Positions 55,801 to 63,954 of a stretch of DNA of 64,000 bases are shown here, piece after piece. Origin of the DNA: an uncultured Alistipes sp. (GTDB lineage: Bacteria; Bacteroidota; Bacteroidia; Bacteroidales; Rikenellaceae); the NCBI GenBank assembly GCA_904502285.1, contig CAJGEC010000001.1, positions 88,860 to 152,859 on the forward strand. The letters are read 5' to 3'. The notes under the pieces are model-generated. The model searched no databases, was not told the DNA's origin, and saw only the letters and a list, made by a program, of their open reading frames with translations. The first letter of the stretch is position 1, and every line of letters begins with the position of its first letter. The position numbers and the translations under genes were made by a program.

Positions 55801-56683
55801 CCGCAAATCTTTGGAGAGTATCGCTTATGCTGGAGGTTTCGACTCGCTGATAAACCATTGTCGTTCACGTTTCTTCGCCGAGGATCAGAATGGTGTAGCA
55901 TACCTCGATACGCTTATCCGCTATGGACAGCGTGTGCAGTCAGAGAAGAACAATGCGCAGCAGAGTCTCTTCAGTATGTTTAGCGAGAGTGGTTCGGATA
56001 TTCCACAGCCCAAGGTACCCGATGGACAGGATTGGACAAATATAGCCGTATTGAACAAGGAGCGCGAGGTCATCGGCCTCTACCTCTCTGGCCACCCACT
56101 TGACCGTTTTGGTTTCATCCTCAAGAAGATGTGTCAGGCAGAGTTGGGCGACCTTGGGGAGTTACGCCTCTTCAATGGCAAGGATTTGGCTGTTGCGGGT
56201 ATCGTAACATCGGTCACTCCATTAACTACAAGCGATGGCCGAAGATATGCGCGTTTCGTACTCGAGGACTACAATAGTTCGCACGAGTTCTTGATGTATA
56301 GCAAGGAGTATAGCACTATGGGAGCAATGCTTGAGGTCAATAACTTCCTCTTCATCCGAGGCCGTGTTCAGCCACGCTTCGGCAAGGATGACAATAACCT
56401 CACCTACAAGATGCTCTCAATTCAGCATCTTGCGGATGTGGCAGAGAACATCTCAAAAATACGCATAGAACTCGACATAAACGAGATATGCCCTACGCTG
56501 ACGGAGATGCTTCTACAACAGATAGAGGCCAACCCTGGCAATACGACTCTTGAGTTTGCTATTTATGACCACATTGACGACGTGAAGATAAAGCTCAACT
56601 CGAACAAGTATAGAGTTGCGACGAGCGTAGATTTTATGAACTTTATTACAAACAACGAATTCAACTATTTCATTAACATATAA
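52844..56683 (+). CDS. dnaE: DNA polymerase III alpha subunit
   Basis: The 1279-residue replicative polymerase. The N-terminal PHP domain has HLHVHSQYSLLDG and LTDHGNMFG; the palm has PGRGSAAGSAVAY (about 466) and PDIDIDFDDDGRGRV (about 505-519, catalytic Asp residues). The fingers follow, then a helix-hairpin-helix region (GLAAIKGVGEAA) and an OB-fold near 1110-1190 (LAVAGIVTSVTPLTTSDGR). The length is normal for Bacteroidota. trxA starts 12 bp behind it. Confidence 0.96.
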   Translation: MRPFVHLHVHSQYSLLDGQASIPKLVDKAIADGMPGIALTDHGNMFGVKEFFNYISKKNGARRDKIKTLQKLIARLESGEASDQEKGDDPVAALAKARAELDAIPKEDFKAIIGCEVYVARRRLFNREKAMGDYSGYHLILLAKDKRGYKNLIKIVSKAYTEGSYGRPRTDRVELEKYHEGLICCSACIGGEIPRHIRNGKLDEAREAILWHKSIFGDDYYLELQLHKATVERANHETHKIQEVVNEHLINFSRELGVKVVCTNDVHFVDEEHAEAHDRLICLGTSKDVDDPQRLLYSKQEWMKTTAEMNAIFDYIPEALDNTVEVCNKVENYSIDHAPIMPTFAIPEDFGTEEGYRACYTEKDLFDEFTQDENGNVVMSEEEAKKKIEKLGGYDKLYRIKLEADYLAKLAMEGAHRRYGEELNEETVTRLKFELHIMKTMGFPGYFLIVQDFIRAAREELDVSVGPGRGSAAGSAVAYCLGITQIDPIKYDLLFERFLNPDRISLPDIDIDFDDDGRGRVLNWVTQKYGKEKVAHIITYGTMATKMALKDVARVQKLPLAVANQLCKWIPERIPDPNDKEKLLKVNLKNSIMAVPELKEAEESTDPVLHDTIKYAKILEGNVRGTGVHACGTIICRDDITDWVPVSTALDKKTGETMLVTQYEGSVIEDTGLIKMDFLGLTTLSIIKDALETIEQTHGIKIDIDNVPIDDRKTYELYCEGGTMGIFQFESPGMQKYLRELQPSTFEDLIAMNALYRPGPMDYIPDFIDRKHGRKPIVYDIPIMERYLKDTYGITVYQEQVMLLSRLLGNFTRGQSDTLRKAMGKKIKSKLDELKPLFIAGGKSNGHDEKILEKIWADWEKFASYAFNKSHATCYSWVSYQTAYIKAHYPSEYMAAVLSRNLNDIKEVTKYMTECKRMGISVLGPDINSSMIRFSTSKNGDVRFGLAAIKGVGEAASESIINERIKNGPFKSIYDFMERINFAVVNRKSLESIAYAGGFDSLINHCRSRFFAEDQNGVAYLDTLIRYGQRVQSEKNNAQQSLFSMFSESGSDIPQPKVPDGQDWTNIAVLNKEREVIGLYLSGHPLDRFGFILKKMCQAELGDLGELRLFNGKDLAVAGIVTSVTPLTTSDGRRYARFVLEDYNSSHEFLMYSKEYSTMGAMLEVNNFLFIRGRVQPRFGKDDNNLTYKMLSIQHLADVAENISKIRIELDINEICPTLTEMLLQQIEANPGNTTLEFAIYDHIDDVKIKLNSNKYRVATSVDFMNFITNNEFNYFINI

Positions 56684-56695
56684 AACTTTAAAGTT

Positions 56696-57013
56696 ATGGC
56701 ACTAAAACTAAACAACGAGAATTTTGACGAGGTAATGGGCAAGGGTATGCCTGTAGTTATCGATTTTTGGGCAACTTGGTGTGGTCCTTGCCGTATGGTA
56801 AGCCCTATCATCGACGAGTTGGCTGAGGAGTATGATGGTAAGGTAGTTATCTGCAAGTGCGACGTAGGTGAGGATGGCGATGAGATCGCAGCACAGTACC
56901 GTGTTCGCAACGTGCCTACTATCCTCTTCTTCAAGGATGGCAACCAGGTAGATAAGCACGTAGGTACTGCAGACAAGGAGCAGCTCAAGGCTAAGATTGA
57001 CGCTTTGCTTTAA
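56696..57013 (+). CDS. trxA: Thioredoxin
   Basis: A 105-residue cytosolic disulfide reductant with the active site WCGPC (residues 28-32), DFWATWCGPCRMVSPIID around it, and the cis-Pro loop NVPTILFF. Length and motifs are standard. It follows dnaE closely and a strong terminator stands 22 bp after its stop. Confidence 0.96.
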   Translation: MALKLNNENFDEVMGKGMPVVIDFWATWCGPCRMVSPIIDELAEEYDGKVVICKCDVGEDGDEIAAQYRVRNVPTILFFKDGNQVDKHVGTADKEQLKAKIDALL

Positions 57014-57034
57014 TCCTTAATCTTCCTAAAATGA

Positions 57035-57069
57035 ATAGGGCGCCGAGTAATCAGCGCCCTATCTTTTTT
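57035..57069 (+). terminator. Terminator after trxA
   Basis: ATAGGGCGC (57035-57043) pairs perfectly with GCGCCCTAT (57054-57062) around a 10-nt loop, then C and six T residues. Confidence 0.92.
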
Positions 57070-57080
57070 ATTTGTATTGG

Positions 57081-57884
57081 TTAGACTCGCTCGACATTCT
57101 GCGACTCTATGGTCTCGGCGATACCTCCACGATACTTGATGAAGAATCTAACGATTACGGCCAGTGTGACTACCACAACCAAAGCGCAGCCAGAGTAGAT
57201 ATAAGCAAAGTAGGCATCGCCATTCACTGACTCAAGGAGCGGCATCTCTTGATACGAAAGAATAGCAAGGGCATAAGCCACAATATTGTTACATACGTGG
57301 AGAGTGATTGGCGCAAGTATCGACTTGGTGCGTAGATAGACATAACTAAACAATAGGCCCACCAACACACCCTCTACAATCACCGTAGGCTCAAGGTGTA
57401 TAACACCAAAGAGTATCGACGAAATCAGCACAGCAACGAATGGTGGGCAGGTAACCCTCAGCAAGTTATACAACAGTCCACGAAAGAGTATCTCCTCAAA
57501 AATTGGGGCTACGGCCACAACCATAATTAATGTCCAAGCACTATCTCCAAACTCTCGCGAATCTGCTGGAAGCAATTCGTTTAGTGGAGAGAGCAACACG
57601 CTCAACGCAATAATAATCACCACACCGCTAAGTATCACTATAGGGTTTAGCCCTGAGGCCTTACGCATAACGACACGCTCTACCCCACTCTTTCGCATAT
57701 ACCACTTCACGACGACCAAGGTCAAGAGCATAGATATCGTATATGCTACGAGGCGTACCAATTCTGAATCATCACCCACAGGCAACACCCTAACAGCCAT
57801 TACTGCAACGAGTTGCATAGCGATAAAGAGTATCGCAAAGAGGCTGACATTAACCACCGTATCGACAAATCGTTTCATAACCAT
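57081..57884 (-). CDS. CPBP (CAAX-like) intramembrane metalloprotease
   Basis: A 267-residue inner-membrane protein with about eight helices. The CPBP motifs are APIFEEILFRGLLYN (Glu-Glu and Arg, about 129-143), FGVIHLEP and LAPITLHVCNNIVAY, all catalytic residues present. Members cleave membrane peptides or act in bacteriocin self-protection; the substrate is not known here. Two ATG codons (57884 and 57878) could start it; the first is taken. A -7-like element (TATCTTTG, 57939-57932) and a dyad lie upstream. Confidence 0.88.
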   Translation of the reverse strand: MVMKRFVDTVVNVSLFAILFIAMQLVAVMAVRVLPVGDDSELVRLVAYTISMLLTLVVVKWYMRKSGVERVVMRKASGLNPIVILSGVVIIIALSVLLSPLNELLPADSREFGDSAWTLIMVVAVAPIFEEILFRGLLYNLLRVTCPPFVAVLISSILFGVIHLEPTVIVEGVLVGLLFSYVYLRTKSILAPITLHVCNNIVAYALAILSYQEMPLLESVNGDAYFAYIYSGCALVVVVTLAVIVRFFIKYRGGIAETIESQNVERV

Positions 57885-57900
57885 ATTCCCTACATTTTAG

Positions 57901-57921
57901 TTTGCTCAAATAGTGAGCAAA
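57901..57921. repeat. Perfect dyad TTTGCTCA/TGAGCAAA before the CPBP gene
   Basis: TTTGCTCA (57901-57908) and TGAGCAAA (57914-57921) are 8-bp arms around AATAG. The dyad lies between the probable transcription start of the CPBP gene and its ATG, so it may be an operator or a hairpin in the leader. Confidence 0.45.
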
Positions 57922-57931
57922 AAATTCTAAA

Positions 57932-57939
57932 CAAAGATA
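57932..57939 (-). promoter_or_regulatory. Candidate -7 element of the CPBP gene
   Basis: On the minus strand TATCTTTG (57939-57932) matches TAnnTTTG. The nearest TTG on that strand (57958-57956) is 16 nt away, shorter than usual. Confidence 0.35.
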
Positions 57940-57982
57940 CGTTTTTTTTCAAAAACAATTTAGAGATATCGGATAAAATTAC

Positions 57983-57990
57983 TATTTTTG
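57983..57990 (+). promoter_or_regulatory. Candidate -7 element of parAB
   Basis: TATTTTTG matches TAnnTTTG 40 bp before the parA ATG. The expected -33 site reads TTA in place of TTG, so the match is partial. Confidence 0.4.
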
Positions 57991-58030
57991 CAAGAATATT
58001 TTAGTAACGAAGCATAAACGATAAGATAGA

Positions 58031-58798
58031 ATGGCAAAAGTTGTAGCATTAGCGAATCAGAAAGGTGGAGTAGGAAAGACTACTACTGCGATAAACCTCG
58101 CTGCATCCGTAGCACTCCTTGGCAAGAAGGTACTACTCATCGACGCTGACCCACAGGCAAATGCGACCTCAGGCCTCGGTTTCGACATCAACCTTCCAGG
58201 CATCTACGAGTGTATAGTGGGTGAAAGCAAGGCCGAAGAGGTAATCCTCCACTCCGACGACATCAAGAAGTTGTGGCTACTGCCTTCATCTATCAACCTC
58301 GTTGCTGCCGATACCGAACTCTCGACAATGGAGAATGCCCACCACATCATCAAGGGCATCGTAGACTCGGTACGCGACAACTACGACTATGTCTTCATCG
58401 ACTGCTCACCATCGTTGGGCTTCACCACCGTAAACATCCTTACTGCAGCAGACTCAGTGCTTGTCCCTGTGCAGTGTGAGTATCTCGCCTTGGAGGGTTT
58501 GAGCAAGTTGCTCAATACGATTAAGATGGTAAAGAGCCGTCTCAATCCTGAATTGAGTATCGAGGGATTCGTACTGACTATGTATATGCGCAACCGCCTA
58601 AACAATCAGGTGGTAAGCGAAGTGCGAGAGCACTTCGGCGAATTGGCCTACGAAACCATCATCCAGCGCAACATACGCCTTGGTGAGGCACCATCCCACG
58701 GCAAACCCATTATGTTGTACGATGCTGCCGCTACAGGCTCTACAAACTATCTAAACCTCGCACGAGAGTTTCTCAAGCGCAACAAGAGTAAAAAATAG
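58031..58798 (+). CDS. parA: Chromosome partitioning ATPase ParA (Soj)
   Basis: A 255-residue deviant-Walker ATPase that segregates the chromosome origin with ParB. NQKGGVGKTTTAINLA (residues 9-24), LLIDADPQANATSGL, FIDCSPSLGFTTVN and PVQCEYLALEGLSKLL. The size is that of chromosomal Soj, without the N-terminal DNA-binding domain of plasmid ParA. parB follows after 9 bp. Confidence 0.95.
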   Translation: MAKVVALANQKGGVGKTTTAINLAASVALLGKKVLLIDADPQANATSGLGFDINLPGIYECIVGESKAEEVILHSDDIKKLWLLPSSINLVAADTELSTMENAHHIIKGIVDSVRDNYDYVFIDCSPSLGFTTVNILTAADSVLVPVQCEYLALEGLSKLLNTIKMVKSRLNPELSIEGFVLTMYMRNRLNNQVVSEVREHFGELAYETIIQRNIRLGEAPSHGKPIMLYDAAATGSTNYLNLAREFLKRNKSKK

Positions 58799-58807
58799 AG
58801 ACACTAT

Positions 58808-59680
58808 ATGAGTACACAGAAGAAAAGAGGCTTGGGACGCGGTCTCGATGCACTATTCAGCACCCCAAACATCACACAGCAATGTACCCCGATGTCCCAA
58901 ATGGCAGAGGTTGCCATAGCTGATATCGAGCCTAACCCTCTCCAGCCCCGCACCGACTTTGACGAGGAGGCTCTTCAGGAGTTGGCAACATCCATTGCCG
59001 AGTTGGGCGTTATCCAGCCTATCACTCTCAAGCGTGGTGACAACGGCAAGTATATCATCATCAGCGGTGAGCGTCGTTGGCGAGCATCACAGATGGCGGG
59101 TCTTGAACACCTCCCAGCCTACATCCGCGAGGTCGAGGACGAGGATCTACACGCTATGGCCCTCGTAGAGAATATACAGCGTGAGAGTCTCAACGCCATA
59201 GAGATTGCCTTGGGTATGCAACGCTTGGTCGAGGAGTGTGGTCTCACACAGGAGGGATTGGCACAAAAGGTGGGCAAAAAGCGCTCTACAGTATCGAACT
59301 ATATGCGTCTTCTCAACCTCCCATCAGAGGTGCAACTTGCACTCAAGGAGGGTCTTATCTCTATGGGCCACGCAAAGGCGATTGCAGGCCTTGAGGGAGA
59401 CCTTCAGATAAAGGCCTTGAAGAGGTGTATTAAGAAGAGCCTTTCGGTACGTCAGGCCGAGATATTGGCTCGCAAGTTGGCCGAGGGTCCAAAGTGTGCA
59501 AACGACGATGAAGAGGAGTATCCAGAGTCATACTCTCGTCTCGTATTGGAGTTGGAGCGTGTGCTTAGCGACAACATCTCCATCAAGCGAACAAAGAGTG
59601 GGTCGAGCCGCATTACCATTGAGTGTGCCAACGACCAAGAGATAGAGTTGCTCATTGCAAAACTTGGCAAAATAAAATAA
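58808..59680 (+). CDS. parB: Chromosome partitioning protein ParB (Spo0J)
   Basis: A 290-residue CTPase and parS-binding protein. The N-terminal ParA-stimulating peptide KKRGLGRGLDALF is followed by the ParB/Srx domain with IEPNPLQPRTDFDEEALQEL, GERRWRASQMAG and ALVENIQRESLNAIE, the HTH domain QEGLAQKVGKKRSTVSNYMRLL, and a C-terminal dimer domain. I found no convincing parS site in the window. Confidence 0.95.
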   Translation: MSTQKKRGLGRGLDALFSTPNITQQCTPMSQMAEVAIADIEPNPLQPRTDFDEEALQELATSIAELGVIQPITLKRGDNGKYIIISGERRWRASQMAGLEHLPAYIREVEDEDLHAMALVENIQRESLNAIEIALGMQRLVEECGLTQEGLAQKVGKKRSTVSNYMRLLNLPSEVQLALKEGLISMGHAKAIAGLEGDLQIKALKRCIKKSLSVRQAEILARKLAEGPKCANDDEEEYPESYSRLVLELERVLSDNISIKRTKSGSSRITIECANDQEIELLIAKLGKIK

Positions 59681-59706
59681 AGTCTGCCTAACGGGCGTTT
59701 AGTATT

Positions 59707-60927
59707 ATGATGAATCGACATCTATTCATAGGTCTCTTCCTTACATTGGTGGCACTCTTTGCCTTCGATGGCAATCTATCTGCCCAAGAGTATAATCGCG
59801 AGAGACTAAGAGGTAATGTCCGCACCATCAACCAAGGTGGTCTCGTACCTATCGACTCAGCTGCGATCCTTCGCGAGAAGGCCACTGCAGCTGCCCGTCG
59901 TGACTCCATCTACTACCACTTCATCGACTCCATTGCCCAACTTACACACCTCACATACCAGGAACTCCCCGATACTCAGCGCGACTCTTTGCGTCAAGTA
60001 GTAATCCAACAAGTGAGACGAGACTCTGCCGTCGTTATGCGTGGCGACAGCATCTCTCCCGATGGTAGACGCATCCGCCTAAACAAGAACGGCGAGGTGC
60101 GTAAGCCCCTAATCAGCGACTCTATGAGTCTGTCTAAGATGTGTTGGCTTTCACTGCCACTCCCAGGCTTTGGTCAGATTTACAACAAGCAGTATTGGAA
60201 ACTCGGAATCCTATACCCCGTTGTCGGAGCCTCTATTGGTATGTTTGTCCACGAACATAAGCAGTACAAACCACTCAAGGCTGAGTATGACCAATACCTC
60301 ATCGACAACGGCTATATGCGTACGCCCGACCTCGATGAGATACAGACAAAACTGATTCGCCACAACACAATGCAGCAGATATATGCTGGCATAGCCATAG
60401 CCTCGTATCTATACTTTATTGGCGATGCGGCTATCAACTACTCTACCAATGAAGTGTCGCGAGTAAAGAGGGCAACAGCCCTTTCAACCATCTTTCCAGG
60501 TGCTGGTCAGGTCTATAACAAGAGTTACTGGCGAGTGCCTATCGTATTGGGAGGTCTGGCTTCAACCATCTACACCATAGACTGGAATAACCGTGGTTAC
60601 CAGCGCTTTAAGACTGCGTACAGCCTACGTGTGGACTACGACAAGAATCCTCAAAACTACCCCAATGGTGCTGCAGACGAGTTCCGAGGTGCCTACTCAG
60701 CAACCTTTCTGAAGAACCTAAAGGATAGTTACCGCCGTAACCGAGACCTCTGTATAATCCTCACAGCTGGAGTCTATCTATTGCAGATTCTCGATGCGCA
60801 CGTCGATGCACACCTTCAGGATTACGACATCTCTGATGACCTTTCAATGAACGTAGAGCCATATTTCGACCTAACTTCCGTGGGTTCTCAGCCCGTCTAC
60901 GGTCTGAATATGAGCCTTAAATTTTAA
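59707..60927 (+). CDS. DUF5683 protein with internal duplication
   Basis: A 406-residue membrane protein. A signal or anchor at residues 1-26 is followed by a charged region, then two DUF5683-like repeats: PGFGQIYNKQYWKLGILYPV (about 153) and PGAGQVYNKSYWRVPIVLGG (about 264), each before hydrophobic helices. The C-terminal stretch ends with FDLTSVGSQPVYGLNMSLKF, which looks like outer-membrane-associated beta. Function unknown; in Bacteroidota it commonly lies between parAB and a lytic transglycosylase, as here. ATG 59707 or 59710 may be the start. Confidence 0.8.
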   Translation: MMNRHLFIGLFLTLVALFAFDGNLSAQEYNRERLRGNVRTINQGGLVPIDSAAILREKATAAARRDSIYYHFIDSIAQLTHLTYQELPDTQRDSLRQVVIQQVRRDSAVVMRGDSISPDGRRIRLNKNGEVRKPLISDSMSLSKMCWLSLPLPGFGQIYNKQYWKLGILYPVVGASIGMFVHEHKQYKPLKAEYDQYLIDNGYMRTPDLDEIQTKLIRHNTMQQIYAGIAIASYLYFIGDAAINYSTNEVSRVKRATALSTIFPGAGQVYNKSYWRVPIVLGGLASTIYTIDWNNRGYQRFKTAYSLRVDYDKNPQNYPNGAADEFRGAYSATFLKNLKDSYRRNRDLCIILTAGVYLLQILDAHVDAHLQDYDISDDLSMNVEPYFDLTSVGSQPVYGLNMSLKF

Positions 60928-60945
60928 CATATCCAACCCAAAGAA

Positions 60946-62340
60946 ATGGCACAAGGATACCTACGCACTACCCTTCTTGTTTTTAGTCTACTCTTCCTCA
61001 CAGCCTCGATGTATGCCGAAGCACAACGTCCAAATCGTCGCACCCGTAAGGTATATACATCTCCAGAGGTTATCAAAGCAGAGCAAGATAGCATCGTACG
61101 CCTCACCACTGTAGAGTTTGCCGAAGAGGATAATATCGAGTCTCATAGCATCATAAAGCCTCGCACCAATACACTTCAGCAGATAGACTCGGCACTGGCT
61201 CTTTGGCAGAGATCTACCACATTGGAGGCATACGAAGAGTATTTCAATGGCTTCGTAAGCGCAGCAAATAATATCGATACGACGCTTAAAACCAGCAATA
61301 TGGACTCGATATATGTAGCACGACTTGAAGCACTTATGTCGCCAGTACCACTTGAGTATAACTACGAGGTACGTGCAGCCATCGAGCGTTTCATATCTCC
61401 CAACTACTCCAAGATTATGGGATTAGCCTACTACTACTTCCCTATGATTGAGGAGGAACTTATAAATGCTGGCATCCCCATCGAGTTACGCACTTTGGCC
61501 ATCGTGGAGTCGGGCCTTAATGCACTCGCCACTTCGGGCAAAAGCGCTAAGGGCTTATGGCAGTTTATACCCTCGACTGGTCGCAACTACGGCCTCGAAA
61601 TTAACTCGTTGGTAGACGAGCGTTGTAACCCTCGCCTCGCAACACGTGCAGCGTGCCGATACCTTAAAAATATGTATGCTCAGTATGGCGATTGGACCTT
61701 AGCCATCGCTTCATATAATTGTGGTCCAGGTAATGTAAATAAGGCAATTGTACGCTCTGGTGGTACAGTAAGCGACTATCAAGGTTCGTTCTGGGATGTA
61801 TATAATATGCTCCCTCGTGAGACCCGTAATTATGTACCCCTCTATATGGGTGCTACATACGCCTTCGCCTATCATAAGGCTCACGGCGTAGAATTCGACC
61901 TTCCTCCGATGCCATTGGCCGTGGATACGATTATGATTAATCGTCCGATGCACCTCGAGCAGATCTCTTCAACCATAGATATAGACCTCGCGTTGCTCAA
62001 GATGCTCAACCCCGAGTATATCCTCGACATTATCCCTGCCACCACGAAGAGTTATCCTCTCACACTCCCTGTGGAGAAGATATCCGACTATGTGCTTAAC
62101 GAGCAGGCGATACACGCCAAGGATAGCACCTACCTCAAAGAGTTTGTTATCGAGGCGAACTTAGAGAAAAAACGCCAGCAGGCACCCCCTGCAACATACT
62201 ATACTGTACGACGTGGCGACACCCTCGGAGCTATTGCAAACAGATATGGTCGCACCGTAAAGCAGATTATGACCTGGAACGGTATCAAGAATGCTAACGC
62301 CATCCGCGAGGGACAGCGCCTACGAGTTAGTCCACAGTAA
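60946..62340 (+). CDS. Lytic transglycosylase with LysM domain (MltD-like)
   Basis: A 464-residue exported murein hydrolase. Signal peptide at residues 1-26; the SLT domain (about 165-290) has IPIELRTLAIVESGLNALA with the catalytic Glu at about 189, then GKSAKGLWQFIPSTGRNYGL and TLAIASYNCGPGNVNKAI. A linker leads to one LysM domain (about 419-463) with YYTVRRGDTLGAIANRYG. It cuts glycan strands with 1,6-anhydro ring formation. The parAB-DUF5683-transglycosylase order links chromosome segregation and wall genes. Confidence 0.92.
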   Translation: MAQGYLRTTLLVFSLLFLTASMYAEAQRPNRRTRKVYTSPEVIKAEQDSIVRLTTVEFAEEDNIESHSIIKPRTNTLQQIDSALALWQRSTTLEAYEEYFNGFVSAANNIDTTLKTSNMDSIYVARLEALMSPVPLEYNYEVRAAIERFISPNYSKIMGLAYYYFPMIEEELINAGIPIELRTLAIVESGLNALATSGKSAKGLWQFIPSTGRNYGLEINSLVDERCNPRLATRAACRYLKNMYAQYGDWTLAIASYNCGPGNVNKAIVRSGGTVSDYQGSFWDVYNMLPRETRNYVPLYMGATYAFAYHKAHGVEFDLPPMPLAVDTIMINRPMHLEQISSTIDIDLALLKMLNPEYILDIIPATTKSYPLTLPVEKISDYVLNEQAIHAKDSTYLKEFVIEANLEKKRQQAPPATYYTVRRGDTLGAIANRYGRTVKQIMTWNGIKNANAIREGQRLRVSPQ

Positions 62341-62351
62341 AACTTAGAGAT

Positions 62352-63704
62352 ATGTCGCATCACTACCTCGACACTGACACCACGATAGTAGCACCTGCAA
62401 CTGCTGTAGGAGGTGCAGTTATCGTCGTGCGCCTATGTGGTCCCAAGGCTATTGCCATTGCTGATACGATGTTTCGTGGCAAGCGACCTCTGACACAAGC
62501 AAAGGGCTATACGCTACACTATGGCGAACTTGTCTACGACAATGGCAACATCATTGACGACGTTATCGTTGCTCTCTTCCGTGCTCCCCACTCATATACG
62601 GGCGACGACACCATAGAGATTACACTGCACGGTTCGGAGTATATTGCTTCGGAGGTCATTCGTCTGGCTATTGAACGAGGAGCTACTATGGCGACTCCTG
62701 GTGAGTTCACACGACGTGCATTCTTGGCTGGCAAGATGGATCTCTGTCGCGCAGAAGCCGTGGCAGACCTTATCGCTTCGGACTCGCGATGGTCACATAA
62801 CGTGGCAACAACACAGATGCGCGGAAGCTACTCCGAGAAACTCACTGCACTACGAAGTGAACTACTGAGACTTTGCTCACTACTCGAACTCGAATTGGAT
62901 TTCTCGGAGGAGGATGTCGAATTCGCCGACCGCACACAACTTGTATCTATTCTCAAAAATATAGATGGCGAAATCGCAAAGTTGAAATCATCCTTCGCCC
63001 TGGGTAAAGCGCTCAAGAATGGTGTTACCGTAGCAATCGTCGGAGAGCCTAATGTGGGTAAGAGCACTCTGCTAAACACCCTTATTGGCGACGACCGTGC
63101 TATGGTCTCGAATATCGCTGGTACCACCCGCGATACCATCGAGGCCACCACAACCATCGATGGTATTCGCTATAGATTCATCGATACCGCAGGCCTCCGC
63201 ACAACAGACGACAGCCTCGAACAGATGGGTATAGACCGTACTTACCGCGCTATCGATAAGGCAAATATCATTCTTCACCTTGTCAGCGCAGACAACCCCG
63301 AATTCTCCTCTATCACCACACTAAATAACCAACATTATATCAAGGTTATCAACAAGATAGATTGTGTTGCTTTAAGTAAAGATTCATACAATGATTGCAT
63401 CTTTATCTCTGCAAAACAGGAGATTGGCATCGATGAGTTGCGCCAACGAATCCACCAATCTACGGACACCAGCCAGCTGAGTTCAGGTAGCATCGTTGTC
63501 TCAAATATGCGTCACTATTCCGCCTTAAGTAATGCCCAGGAGAGTCTGCACATCGCGCTCACCTCATTGGAAAACCATACCCCATCGGATCTTGTCAGTT
63601 CGGACATCCGCCGCATCCTTCACCACCTCGGCGAAATCACCGGCGAAATCACCACCGACGACATCCTCCACAACATCTTCTCCAACTTCTGTATCGGCAA
63701 GTAA
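62352..63704 (+). CDS. mnmE: tRNA modification GTPase MnmE (TrmE)
   Basis: A 450-residue GTPase that with MnmG installs the cmnm5 group on U34. The N-terminal formyl-THF-binding domain is followed by a helical domain and the G domain with GEPNVGKST (about 227-235), GTTRDTIE, DTAGLRTT and NKID, and the C-terminal FCIGK that carries the catalytic Cys. It is the last gene before a probable mobile-element boundary. The last 18 bases (63687-63704) resemble the sequence used as attachment site in mnmE by SGI1-type elements. Confidence 0.95.
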   Translation: MSHHYLDTDTTIVAPATAVGGAVIVVRLCGPKAIAIADTMFRGKRPLTQAKGYTLHYGELVYDNGNIIDDVIVALFRAPHSYTGDDTIEITLHGSEYIASEVIRLAIERGATMATPGEFTRRAFLAGKMDLCRAEAVADLIASDSRWSHNVATTQMRGSYSEKLTALRSELLRLCSLLELELDFSEEDVEFADRTQLVSILKNIDGEIAKLKSSFALGKALKNGVTVAIVGEPNVGKSTLLNTLIGDDRAMVSNIAGTTRDTIEATTTIDGIRYRFIDTAGLRTTDDSLEQMGIDRTYRAIDKANIILHLVSADNPEFSSITTLNNQHYIKVINKIDCVALSKDSYNDCIFISAKQEIGIDELRQRIHQSTDTSQLSSGSIVVSNMRHYSALSNAQESLHIALTSLENHTPSDLVSSDIRRILHHLGEITGEITTDDILHNIFSNFCIGK

Positions 63705-63746
63705 GAATCTGATTATCAAATAGTTAAATCAATCATAAATGATTAG

Positions 63747-63771
63747 TATAGCACTCTTTACGGGTGCTATA
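63747..63771 (+). terminator. Possible terminator after mnmE
   Basis: TATAGCAC (63747-63754) pairs perfectly with GTGCTATA (63764-63771) around a 9-nt loop. The tail (TTTGTTTGTG) is only moderately T-rich. Confidence 0.6.
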
Positions 63772-63840
63772 TTTGTTTGTGCAAGCATCGTTGTTAATCG
63801 TTGCTAAGCCTTTTTACGCCTGTTTTTGTACCTCCTGTGT

Positions 63841-63878
63841 ACCTCGCCGCTTGAAATGTGATTTTGCGTTGGCGAGGT
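63841..63878. repeat. Inverted repeat ACCTCGCC/GGCGAGGT near the possible element edge
   Basis: ACCTCGCC (63841-63848) and GGCGAGGT (63871-63878) are perfect 8-bp arms with a 22-nt spacer. The left arm is preceded by a direct repeat TGTACCTC (63827-63834 and 63838-63845, 11-bp period). The arrangement could bind a recombinase. Confidence 0.5.
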
Positions 63879-63889
63879 GATGGAAGAGT

Positions 63890-63915
63890 TTTACGCCATT
63901 TTACGGGAATTTACG
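63890..63915 (+). repeat. TTTACG direct repeats with exact 10-bp period
   Basis: TTTACG occurs at 63890-63895, 63900-63905 and 63910-63915, and once more at 63813-63818. The exact 10-bp phasing puts the copies on one face of the helix, typical of binding-site arrays (arm sites or a regulator). They lie just upstream of a gene that starts at 63955. Confidence 0.5.
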
Positions 63916-63954
63916 GAGTTATACAAAAATATTGGTGAAATAAAGAGAAAAGAA

